Positions 1-6,126 of a stretch of DNA of 7,016 bases are shown piece after piece. The DNA comes from REEB426 sp964551975. Its GTDB lineage: Bacteria > Actinomycetota > Actinomycetes > S36-B12. A model generated the notes under the pieces. It was not told where the DNA came from and did no database searches. It was given only the letters and a program-made list of their open reading frames with translations. Both the position numbers and the translations under genes were made by a program. Positions within the stretch are counted from its first letter, which is position 1. Each line of letters begins with the position of its first letter. The DNA lies in assembly GCA_964551975.1 (NCBI GenBank), contig CAZKFI010000097.1:1-7016 (forward strand). Reading direction: 5' to 3'.

Positions 1-16
1 GAAGGGTAGGTGCACC

Positions 17-1429
17 ATGATCCAGTTGCGCAAAGGATCTACGACCAAGCGACTGAGGGAGCACAACGCCCCAATCGGCCTGGGCCTAATGCGGCGACTC
101 GTTACCGGGTTCCTCTCGGTTGTGATCGTCGCTGCCGTAGCACCGGCTCCCGCGATGGCCGCTCCCGAGGGGAAATTCACGAGTTTTGATCTCGGACCTG
201 GCGGCTTTGGCAGCAATGCCATTGCTGCTGGGCCTGATGGCAACATGTGGTTCACCAACACTGCCAATAACTCAATTGGTGTCATTACCCCAAAGGGCTC
301 CGTGAAGTACTTCCCCGTGCCCACTGATCCCAGTCAGTCAATGGGTTCAGGCCTGATCAGCATTGCCGCTGGTCCCGACGGCAACATGTGGTTTACCGGC
401 TTCTATGCCAACTTCGTCGGCAAAGTCACCCCCGACGGCGTCGTGACGCAGTACCCGATCCCGGTCCCGGACTCAATGCCCCGATCCATCACCGCAGGTC
501 CTGACGGGAACCTCTGGTTCACGCTCGATGCCGCCAATGGCATCGGACGTATCACACCCGCCGGTGTCATCACGTTGTTCCCCATCCCAACCCCTGGCGC
601 GACGGGCATCACCACTTCCCTAAGTTGCGTGATGTGCGGGTTCTTCATTGCGGCTGGACCATTGGACAGCCTGTGGTTCACCATTCCCGCCGCCAACTTG
701 ATCGGCCGGATCACCGTCGATGGGGTCATTACGACCTACCCAGTCACAACGGAAACGCCACCTTCGAACCAGACCTCCAGCCCGACAATCTCGGCGATCA
801 CCACCGGCGCCGATGGCTACCTCTACATCACTCAGACTGCCGACAGCAAGATCAGCAATATGACCCTGAACGGAGTGGTCACAAACTTCCCGCTACCCGC
901 TGGCTCGCAGCCCATCTCTATCACCCCTGGACCTGCAGACACGCTCTGGTTCACCGAGTACACGGCAAACTCTCTGGGCAGCATCGTGGTCCCGGGTGCG
1001 AAGGTCGCGGCGAAGATCAACCAGTACCGGATTCCACAGGCAAACACCCTGCCTACAGCTGTTGCCATCGGTTCTGACGGCAATGCCTGGTTCACCAACC
1101 TGGTGCCCACTGCACCGAATGTCTACAACCTGCATGTTGGCTACGTCCCTACCGGCTACGGCAGGCTCCTGTCCGCAAAGGTTTCCGGAGATCCACGAGC
1201 TGGCTCGAAGCTGACCTGCGCGAAGACCGAATCGAATACCTGGCCATCGGCGAAGACGCACTACCACTGGCTGCGGAATGGTCAAATCATCACCGGCCAG
1301 AACAAGAAATCCTTCACTCCTGCCACCAAGGACAAAGGCGCCAAGATCTCCTGCCGCATTTCTGTGACGTATGCCGTCATCCTGAACCAACTGGGCGCAA
1401 CGTCCAAAGCCGTCACGATTCAGCCCTAA
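17..1429 (+). CDS. Secreted seven-repeat beta-propeller protein (Vgb/streptogramin-lyase-like) with C-terminal Ig-like domain
   Basis: This is a 470-aa exported protein. After a basic N-terminus it has a Sec-type signal (residues 25-48, MRRLVTGF... ending APAMA), with cleavage likely near residue 48-49. Seven propeller repeats follow, each marked by a version of AGPDGNxWFT at about residues 71, 118, 160, 213, 263, 304 and 351. That number fits a closed seven-bladed propeller like virginiamycin B lyase. Residues about 381-470 form an Ig-like domain with the W-x-YxWLRNG...I motif and a Cys401/Cys446 pair that could form a disulfide. The propeller region contains one His only (His373), whereas Vgb uses several active-site His and Glu residues, so lyase activity is unlikely; binding or a surface role is an inference. 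The ATG at 17 has a weak GGTAGG ribosome site. The in-frame ATG at 89 gives a tidier signal peptide but has no ribosome site. The stop codon abuts the assembly gap. Confidence 0.85.
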   Translation: MIQLRKGSTTKRLREHNAPIGLGLMRRLVTGFLSVVIVAAVAPAPAMAAPEGKFTSFDLGPGGFGSNAIAAGPDGNMWFTNTANNSIGVITPKGSVKYFPVPTDPSQSMGSGLISIAAGPDGNMWFTGFYANFVGKVTPDGVVTQYPIPVPDSMPRSITAGPDGNLWFTLDAANGIGRITPAGVITLFPIPTPGATGITTSLSCVMCGFFIAAGPLDSLWFTIPAANLIGRITVDGVITTYPVTTETPPSNQTSSPTISAITTGADGYLYITQTADSKISNMTLNGVVTNFPLPAGSQPISITPGPADTLWFTEYTANSLGSIVVPGAKVAAKINQYRIPQANTLPTAVAIGSDGNAWFTNLVPTAPNVYNLHVGYVPTGYGRLLSAKVSGDPRAGSKLTCAKTESNTWPSAKTHYHWLRNGQIITGQNKKSFTPATKDKGAKISCRISVTYAVILNQLGATSKAVTIQP

Positions 1430-1529
1430 NNNNNNNNNNNNNNNNNNNNNNNNNNNNNNNNNNNNNNNNNNNNNNNNNNNNNNNNNNNNNNNNNNNNNNN
1501 NNNNNNNNNNNNNNNNNNNNNNNNNNNNN
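1430..1529. other. Assembly gap (100 N)
   Basis: There are exactly 100 N, the conventional placeholder for a scaffold gap of unknown size. It begins directly after the TAA of the propeller gene and ends six bases before the ATG of the oxidoreductase gene. Any terminator, promoter, ribosome site or extra gene between the two is hidden. An operon relationship between these genes cannot be judged. Confidence 0.98.
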
Positions 1530-1535
1530 GGGTCA

Positions 1536-3563
1536 ATGGGTCAGGATCTGCGCCTAGTTAGGGGCGCCTGTCACCACGATTGTCCTGACACCTGTGCCTG
1601 GGAAGTCACGGTCGTCGACGGCGTGGCCACCACACTTCGAGGTGCGGCAGATCATCCGGTTACGCAGGGAACGCTGTGCCCAAAGGTGAACCGATTTCTT
1701 GATCGCGTCTACCACCCCGACCGCGTACTACGACCGCTGCGTCGCACTGGCCCCAAGGGCAGCGGTGAATTCGAACCGATTGAGTGGGACACCGCCATCC
1801 TCGAGATCGCGACGCAAATACGTCAGCTCATTGATTCCGGGAGAGCTACCTCGATCCTGCAGTTCTCTTTCGCTGGAACCCAGGGCGTCATTCAGATGGG
1901 AACGATGCTGGACCGGCTCTTCGACGCCATCGGCGCCAGTGATGTTCACCGAGAACTGTGCGGGACGACAAGCCGCATGGGAGCGGCTGCGGTCCTACCT
2001 CAGGCCTTCGGTATCGACCCCATGGCACTTCGTCATGCTCGGACCATCCTGCTGTGGGGAACAAACACGCGGATCACTAATCGTCATCTGTGGCCAACTA
2101 TCGAACAGGCCAGGTCGGATGGCGCCTGTGTGATCGTGATCGACCCGGTTCGCACAGACACCGCGCGCGAGGCGGATGTCTACCTGCAGCTTCGTCCGGG
2201 AAGTGATGTTGCGCTGGTACTTGGGCTGATTCATGTCCTTGATCGCGACGAGCTCTTGGATCAAGGCTGGCTCGGTCACCATACGACGGGCTGGGCCGAA
2301 CTCCAGGCCAGTTCCCGTGAGTGGACACCCGAACGGGCTGCTGCCGCCACCGGGATCGATTCTGAGCAGATCATCTGGCTCGCCCATCGCATGGCCAGCC
2401 AACAACCCACCGGCATCCGCACCCTGATTGGTTCCGAGCATCGCGAAAACGGTGAGGTCATCGCGCGTGCTATCGCGTCACTGAGTGCGGTACTGGGAAG
2501 TTGGCAACACTTAGGTGGCGGCCTGGCGCGGTCAACCTCGGTCTGGATGAGTAGCGCACTGGCAAAACCCCGCAGAACCATCCGACGGGCAGTGAACATG
2601 GCGCGCCTCGGTCAGGTCCTGACCGAGGAGACGTCACCGCGCATCGAACTGCTTTTCGTCCACAACTCCAATCCAGCGGTGATGCTGCCCGACCAGAACC
2701 GCGTGATCGAGGGTCTGGCTCGTGAGGACCTGTTCACCGTGGTGGTCGAGCAGTTCCTTACAGACACCGCGCGCTACGCCGACATCGTGCTGCCGGCAAC
2801 GACCCAGCTGGAACACCTGGACCTTGCCGATTCCTGGGGGCACCTTTACCTTGCGCTGAACGAACCAGCAATTGCACCGCGTGGCGAAGCCCTCTCCAAT
2901 ACCGAGATCGCTCGCCGTTTGGCTGCCGCTCTGAAGCTTGATGATCCAATGTTGAGCATGAGCGACGAGGACTTGGTCCGCGCTGCCTTGGAGAGCGATC
3001 ATCCTCTCCTTTCCGGTATCACCTACGAACTGCTTAAGGAGCGGGGATGGGCACGATTGAGCGTGCCCGAGGACGCCCGACCATATGTGGATCCGGTGCC
3101 GGGGATTCCGCTGGGTCCGATGCGCCTTGGCGCACTGCACCATCAGCCGGGTGCAGAAACCGTTGGTGGCGGCTCGCCATTGGAGTCCCAGTACCCGCTG
3201 GCACTGATCACCCGTAAGCAGCACCCCAAGTTCCTCAACGCCAACTACGGCGGATTCACCGACCATTACCCGTCAGTGGGACAACCCACCCTGCAGATCC
3301 ATGCCGACGATGCCACCGAACGTGGCATTTCCTCCGGCGACCTTGTTCGGGTCTTCAATGACCGTGGTGAACTCACACTCCTCGCCGAAATTAGTGCAGA
3401 TGTCCAGCCAGGCATGGTGGCTGCTGCCTTCGGCTGGTGGAACCGTCATACCCCACAGGGACGCGCGATCAATGCGCTCACCAACGCGACCGTGCCAGGC
3501 AATGACCATGGCTCGGCGTACTTCCACGACACGCTGGTTCAAGTGGCCGTGCACCAGCCCTAG
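1536..3563 (+). CDS. Molybdopterin-dependent oxidoreductase with N-terminal [4Fe-4S] cluster (MopB superfamily, BisC/YyaE-like)
   Basis: The 675-aa catalytic subunit has the order typical of the DMSO-reductase superfamily. An N-terminal [4Fe-4S] domain has Cys12, Cys16, Cys20 (CHHDCPDTC) and Cys48 (GTLCPK). The pterin-binding core contains LLWGTN, VIVIDPVRTDTA and LRPGSD. The molybdopterin-dinucleotide-binding C-terminal domain, about residues 551-672, contains RKQHPKFLNANYGG and GWWNRHTPQG. Cys142 in LCGTTSRMG sits where this superfamily places its Cys/Ser/SeCys metal ligand, so a Cys-ligated Mo or W is inferred. Length matches stand-alone members such as B. subtilis YyaE. There is no Tat signal, so the protein is probably cytoplasmic. 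No iron-sulfur or membrane-anchor partner gene is visible, and the electron partner and substrate are unknown. The ATG at 1536 fits the usual short lead before the first Cys, but the frame is open into the N gap, so a slightly earlier start is possible. Confidence 0.92.
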   Translation: MGQDLRLVRGACHHDCPDTCAWEVTVVDGVATTLRGAADHPVTQGTLCPKVNRFLDRVYHPDRVLRPLRRTGPKGSGEFEPIEWDTAILEIATQIRQLIDSGRATSILQFSFAGTQGVIQMGTMLDRLFDAIGASDVHRELCGTTSRMGAAAVLPQAFGIDPMALRHARTILLWGTNTRITNRHLWPTIEQARSDGACVIVIDPVRTDTAREADVYLQLRPGSDVALVLGLIHVLDRDELLDQGWLGHHTTGWAELQASSREWTPERAAAATGIDSEQIIWLAHRMASQQPTGIRTLIGSEHRENGEVIARAIASLSAVLGSWQHLGGGLARSTSVWMSSALAKPRRTIRRAVNMARLGQVLTEETSPRIELLFVHNSNPAVMLPDQNRVIEGLAREDLFTVVVEQFLTDTARYADIVLPATTQLEHLDLADSWGHLYLALNEPAIAPRGEALSNTEIARRLAAALKLDDPMLSMSDEDLVRAALESDHPLLSGITYELLKERGWARLSVPEDARPYVDPVPGIPLGPMRLGALHHQPGAETVGGGSPLESQYPLALITRKQHPKFLNANYGGFTDHYPSVGQPTLQIHADDATERGISSGDLVRVFNDRGELTLLAEISADVQPGMVAAAFGWWNRHTPQGRAINALTNATVPGNDHGSAYFHDTLVQVAVHQP

Positions 3564-3591
3564 GCAGGGCGAGTTCGACCCGATGTATTGA

Positions 3592-4002
3592 TTACGCCTC
3601 GGCGTTGCCACCCTTGCGAACAGCCTGGCGAATAACCGTGGCGCCGCTCACCAGACCGCGCCGCCAGGGCGGAACGCCTTCGATTTCGATCTCCAGGCTG
3701 AAGCTCAGGAACGTACGGATCAGCACGATGAGTCCGAGAACGAGCACGTTCTCCAGGGTGGGAGACACCGCGACTGTGCGAATCAGGTCGCCGGCAACCA
3801 GGATTTCCAGACCCAGCAGGATCACACCACCAAATGCCTGACGCATGACGCGGTAGGCCTGCGCACCACTCTTCGCAGCTCTCCAGGAGCGGATGGCAAG
3901 CACGACCGCGAATCCCAGACCCAGAACGAGTACGGCAGCTGCCACCAACTCGAATCCCTGCGCGATGGTCAGCATCAGGGACGTGTAGGACTCTTCGTTC
4001 AT
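3592..4002 (-). CDS. DUF1622 family membrane protein
   Basis: This 136-aa integral membrane protein has three predicted helices: about residues 10-37, 56-79 and 83-103. The central signature, LEILVAGDLIRTVAV then PTLENVLVLGLIVLIRTFLSFSLEIEIEG, is the conserved block I recognise as DUF1622. A basic loop (RSWRAAKSG) separates helices 1 and 2, and the tail is basic (WRRG, RQAVRKGG). The length is typical for the family and it looks intact. Function is unknown for the family. The start is well supported by a near-consensus ribosome site, GGAGGT, just upstream. It converges on the oxidoreductase gene with 28 bp between the stop codons and is transcribed on its own. Confidence 0.9.
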   Translation of the reverse strand: MNEESYTSLMLTIAQGFELVAAAVLVLGLGFAVVLAIRSWRAAKSGAQAYRVMRQAFGGVILLGLEILVAGDLIRTVAVSPTLENVLVLGLIVLIRTFLSFSLEIEIEGVPPWRRGLVSGATVIRQAVRKGGNAEA

Positions 4003-4006
4003 CTCA

Positions 4007-4013
4007 ACCTCCC
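4007..4013 (-). promoter_or_regulatory. Ribosome binding site of the DUF1622 gene
   Basis: On the minus strand this reads GGGAGGT, a strong Shine-Dalgarno match 4 nt before the ATG at 4002. A second purine block (AGGAG) lies just upstream at 4015-4019. The site fixes the start of the DUF1622 gene. Confidence 0.8.
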
Positions 4014-4394
4014 ACTCCTACCTGGCTCACCCACCACAGAAATGATCTCCATGGGCGCAGGCCCGATGGACCTTTTCACTCGCGAACCCGAAACCCTCCG
4101 ACTCTTCGGTGAAGCCTAAGCCCCACAGTCACCACTGTTGTCTGAGCCATTCGTACCCTGGTGGCATGGGGTTTTACGTTCGACTGGCCCCCGGGCTTCG
4201 GCTTGGGTTTACCGAACGAGGTTTACGTACCAGCATCGGCCCCCGGGGAGCGCGGCTGCACTCAATTGATCGTGCCGAGGCCCGATCTGCACACCCTGCT
4301 CTTGGAAATCGAGGCCACTGACCTTGATGCCGCGAATCGAGACATCGGCTGAGGCCACGCTCGCCGAGGTCGCCACCCCAAATGCGTCTGAACC
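4014..4394. other. Region without an intact long gene between the DUF1622 gene and the secreted-protein gene
   Basis: The divergent genes on either side each need a promoter here. No convincing -10/-35 pair was found for the DUF1622 gene on the minus strand. On the plus strand there is a 25-codon open frame at 4042-4119 (ending LRLFGEA) of uncertain meaning, a small inverted repeat (acagt-cacc-actgt, 4125-4138), and the DUF4236-like remnant listed separately. A second plus-strand frame contains a protein-like stretch, PRPDLHTLLLEIEATDLDAA, at about 4275-4334, in a different frame from the DUF4236 fragment. The region looks like decayed coding sequence rather than only regulatory DNA. Confidence 0.5.
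4166..4321 (+). pseudogene. Probable remnant of a DUF4236-like gene
   Basis: From the ATG at 4166 the frame reads MGFYVRLAPGLRLGFTERGL and continues through SIGPRGARLH (about residues 23-32). This matches the shape of DUF4236 N-termini: MGF/MGW plus aromatic, a basic residue, GxRLxxSxxG, then SxGxRGxR. A GGTGG sequence lies just upstream and could serve as a ribosome site. After about residue 32 the similarity stops. The expected Gly/Thr-rich continuation (GTGVSTG-like) is replaced by SIDRAEARSAHPALGNRGH and a TGA, giving only 51 residues. I infer a truncated or rearranged gene. A short functional protein cannot be ruled out. Recognition is by eye from family memory. Confidence 0.45.
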
Positions 4395-4424
4395 TTGACG
4401 ATGATTCGGCGTGGCTTCTACAGT
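4395..4424 (+). promoter_or_regulatory. Candidate sigma-70-type promoter for the secreted-protein gene
   Basis: The hexamer TTGACG at 4395-4400 matches the -35 consensus at five of six bases. After an 18-bp spacer, TACAGT at 4419-4424 matches the -10 consensus at four of six. Transcription would begin near 4431 and leave a leader of about 40 nt before the ATG at 4473, which is a sensible geometry. This is a sequence match only. Confidence 0.45.
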
Positions 4425-4462
4425 TCACGCCTTGAGGGAACTTGTTCCGTTATGGGCACTGC

Positions 4463-4467
4463 GGAGG
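4463..4467 (+). promoter_or_regulatory. Ribosome binding site deciding the start at 4473
   Basis: GGAGG lies five bases before the ATG at 4473. No comparable site precedes the upstream in-frame starts (TTG at 4395, ATG at 4452). The signal peptide begins directly at 4473, so this site settles the start. Confidence 0.8.
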
Positions 4468-4472
4468 ATGGT

Positions 4473-5639
4473 ATGCGGACCTTTCGTATTGCGGCTTCAC
4501 TCAGTGCAGTAGTCGCGCTCCAACTTGCGCTAGTGGCGCCGGCGACGAGCGCGGATGAGATCGATGCGTCCTTGACCACCGCTTTCGTTGGCCAGACGCC
4601 GTCGCTGGCCTGGCAGGAACGTATGCCGAGCGCGACACGGATCGGGTCTTTTCTCGGCGCTGCCCAGAACCTAGCGAGCGGTGGCTTCCCCGAATACCGA
4701 ACCGCGAGCATCGTCGGGGGCGGCGCATTCGCAGATGCCCCTGGGTTCCAGGGCAAGGTCAATGGCTTCTGGTACGACGCGGCATTGAAGAACGGTTCCG
4801 TTTCCGCGGCAGTGAATATCGCCGCATTCGACTCCGTCGCTCAGGCAACTGACGCTGTCGCACTGGACGCCAAGGCCAGCAAAGTCTCCGCGCAATCAGG
4901 TGGAACCCAAGACGGACTGCAACTCTGGCGGGGTACTGCCGCAACCGACGATTGGTACGACCAGTTCGCCTGGGTGGTGACTGCCGAGCCAGCACCAATG
5001 GTTGTACGAGTGATCTGCTCAGTCAGTGGTCCCGCTCCCTTGCGTAAGCGCTGCAGCGCCTCCGCGGCAGACCAATTGGCACTGGAAATAGCCGGACCGC
5101 GTCCCCTGGGTTCACAGTTGCCACCTGGGGTTGTGCAAGACCTCCCTGTCAGCACTCCCGGTCTTAGCGCGGTCCTGGCCGTCGAACTCACCAGCGCCGT
5201 CGCTTGGGGAGGACTCGAACCAACGCCCCAATTGCGCAAGGCACTAGCGGTTGGAAATTCGACCAGCATGCAGTTCGCTCCCCCTCGAGTAACGCCAGTA
5301 GCAGTGTCGGCGCTCGTCACTGAACTGCCGAATCCTGCTTCGGCGCGCAAATTCGTCACCCAAATCTGCAACGATGTTCAGGAGGGCAGCACCTGCAAGG
5401 TCACCACCGTCAAGAGCAGTGCAGCCGGTATCGCTACGTTCGGCCAGTTGGCCACCACCACAAGCAAGGGCAAAGTCATCAGTATCGCCATACAGGGCAC
5501 CGGCGCCGGTGCCCTGATCTTCATCGACTGCCGAAATCTGCGAGCTTTCGACGCACCGCTCTCCAGGACTGACGCAGCGTTTTGTCGTTCCTCGGTACCT
5601 ACCCTGTTTGACGCACTCCTTCAGCGCCAGCAGGGGTAG
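4473..5639 (+). CDS. Secreted protein of unknown function with probable internal domain duplication
   Basis: I do not recognise the family. From the ATG at 4473 the product is 388 aa with a classic Sec signal (MRTFRIAASLSAVVALQL... APATSA), likely cleaved after residue 27. The mature part has six Cys that fall into three pairs: 182/194, 299/308 and 353/371. The two halves look alike. A strand of the type VSAAVNIAAF / VSALVTELPN is followed by a helix (SVAQATDAVALDAK / NPASARKFVTQICND). Later comes a strand ending in Cys (VVRVICS / LIFIDCR), a short Cys-bounded loop and a terminal helix. This suggests two copies of a domain of roughly 130-160 residues. It is broadly reminiscent of small secreted sensor-like domains of Actinobacteria, but that is speculation. 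The frame also opens further upstream from a TTG at 4395, but that TTG is part of the candidate -35 box. The 3' end overlaps the opposing thioesterase gene by 41 bp. Confidence 0.85.
   Translation: MRTFRIAASLSAVVALQLALVAPATSADEIDASLTTAFVGQTPSLAWQERMPSATRIGSFLGAAQNLASGGFPEYRTASIVGGGAFADAPGFQGKVNGFWYDAALKNGSVSAAVNIAAFDSVAQATDAVALDAKASKVSAQSGGTQDGLQLWRGTAATDDWYDQFAWVVTAEPAPMVVRVICSVSGPAPLRKRCSASAADQLALEIAGPRPLGSQLPPGVVQDLPVSTPGLSAVLAVELTSAVAWGGLEPTPQLRKALAVGNSTSMQFAPPRVTPVAVSALVTELPNPASARKFVTQICNDVQEGSTCKVTTVKSSAAGIATFGQLATTTSKGKVISIAIQGTGAGALIFIDCRNLRAFDAPLSRTDAAFCRSSVPTLFDALLQRQQG
5493..5516. repeat. 24-bp perfect palindrome inside the secreted-protein gene
   Basis: The half-site cagggcaccggc is followed immediately by its exact reverse complement, with no spacer. 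Pairing stops on both sides (a at 5492 and a at 5517 do not pair). It encodes the residues Q-G-T-G-A-G-A-L near position 341-348 of the protein. No T-run follows on either strand, so it is not a typical rho-independent terminator. It may be a by-product of Gly/Ala/Thr codons in a GC-rich genome or a protein-binding site. Confidence 0.9.
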
Positions 5640-6126
5640 TGCGTGGTCGCCATCTGCGCCAACGCACCAGAGCCTCGGCGCGAGTCTTGCCTGCATGGGT
5701 GATCGTTGACATCACGGAGATTTCTTCTTCGGTAGCTTCGACCACCCAAGCGAGAAGATGCAGATCCTCCAAGAGCGGTGTCGGCCGGAGATACCGTAGA
5801 TCCAGTCCGGCAGTCACACACGGGTAGACAGCACCATCACCTGTGGTCCAGCCCAGACGCTCCGCCGTGAGCATCGCTGATCCTGCACTGTGGCAGTCCA
5901 ACAACGTGGCGATGATCCCACCATTGACAAACCCCAGGCCGTTGTCGTGAACCTTGGTGGTTCGGAAGGTCGCGAGGACTCGTGATTGATCGGCTGCCAG
6001 CGACTCGTCAGCAGTGTCAGCTGGGAAACTGCGAAGTCGAAGTCCCTCGCTGTTTGCCGGTCCACAGCCAAAGCAGGTCGAGGTGGCAAAGAAGCGCTCC
6101 TGCAGACTCTGCCGGGAAGTATTCAT
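5599..6126 (-). CDS. PaaI-like hotdog-fold thioesterase
   Basis: This 175-aa protein has the layout of a small PaaI/4HBT-type acyl-CoA thioesterase. The N-terminal CFGCGPANSEGLRLR (residues 18-32) is the lead seen in many PaaI-like proteins. Residues 67-79, VNGGIIATLLDCH, are the start of the long hotdog helix, where the catalytic Asp/Glu usually lies (here Asp77 is the candidate). The central strand DLRYLRPTPL (109-118) is also typical. The substrate is presumably an acyl-CoA or acyl-carrier thioester but cannot be told from sequence. It starts at an ATG that overlaps the TGA of the DHPS-like gene by an ATGA. It lacks a strong ribosome site of its own, so translational coupling is likely. 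The last 41 bp overlap the convergent secreted-protein gene, so the tail (about residues 163-175) is an extension past the fold. Confidence 0.88.
   Translation of the reverse strand: MNTSRQSLQERFFATSTCFGCGPANSEGLRLRSFPADTADESLAADQSRVLATFRTTKVHDNGLGFVNGGIIATLLDCHSAGSAMLTAERLGWTTGDGAVYPCVTAGLDLRYLRPTPLLEDLHLLAWVVEATEEEISVMSTITHAGKTRAEALVRWRRWRPRTTPAGAEGVRQTG

Noticed and set aside
893..1390. 165-aa minus-strand open frame inside the propeller gene
   Set aside because: It is antisense to the repeat-rich propeller frame, whose seven repeats establish the plus strand as coding.
17..1429. Calling this gene a streptogramin (virginiamycin B) lyase, vgb
   Set aside because: The propeller has only one histidine, so the known catalytic set cannot be present, and the Ig-like tail is not part of Vgb.
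2634..3266. 210-aa minus-strand open frame inside the oxidoreductase gene
   Set aside because: It lies wholly antisense to a well-supported conserved gene and shows no motif. It is a frame shadow.
3557..3570. Short hairpin gccct-aggc-agggc across the oxidoreductase stop codon, a possible terminator between convergent genes
   Set aside because: The stem is only 5 bp and no T-run follows on either strand. It is too weak to call.
4042..4119. A 25-codon plus-strand frame starting ATG ATC TCC and ending GEA-stop
   Set aside because: It has no ribosome site and no recognisable family, and it is short enough to be chance. It may be part of decayed coding DNA in this region.
4125..4138. Inverted repeat acagt-cacc-actgt as an operator
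   Set aside because: The arms are only five bases, with no second copy and no firm promoter nearby.
4174..4428. 84-aa minus-strand open frame opposite the DUF4236 remnant
   Set aside because: Its composition is rich in Arg and Ser as expected for the antisense of GC-rich coding sequence. It has no domain-like features and runs into the next gene's promoter.
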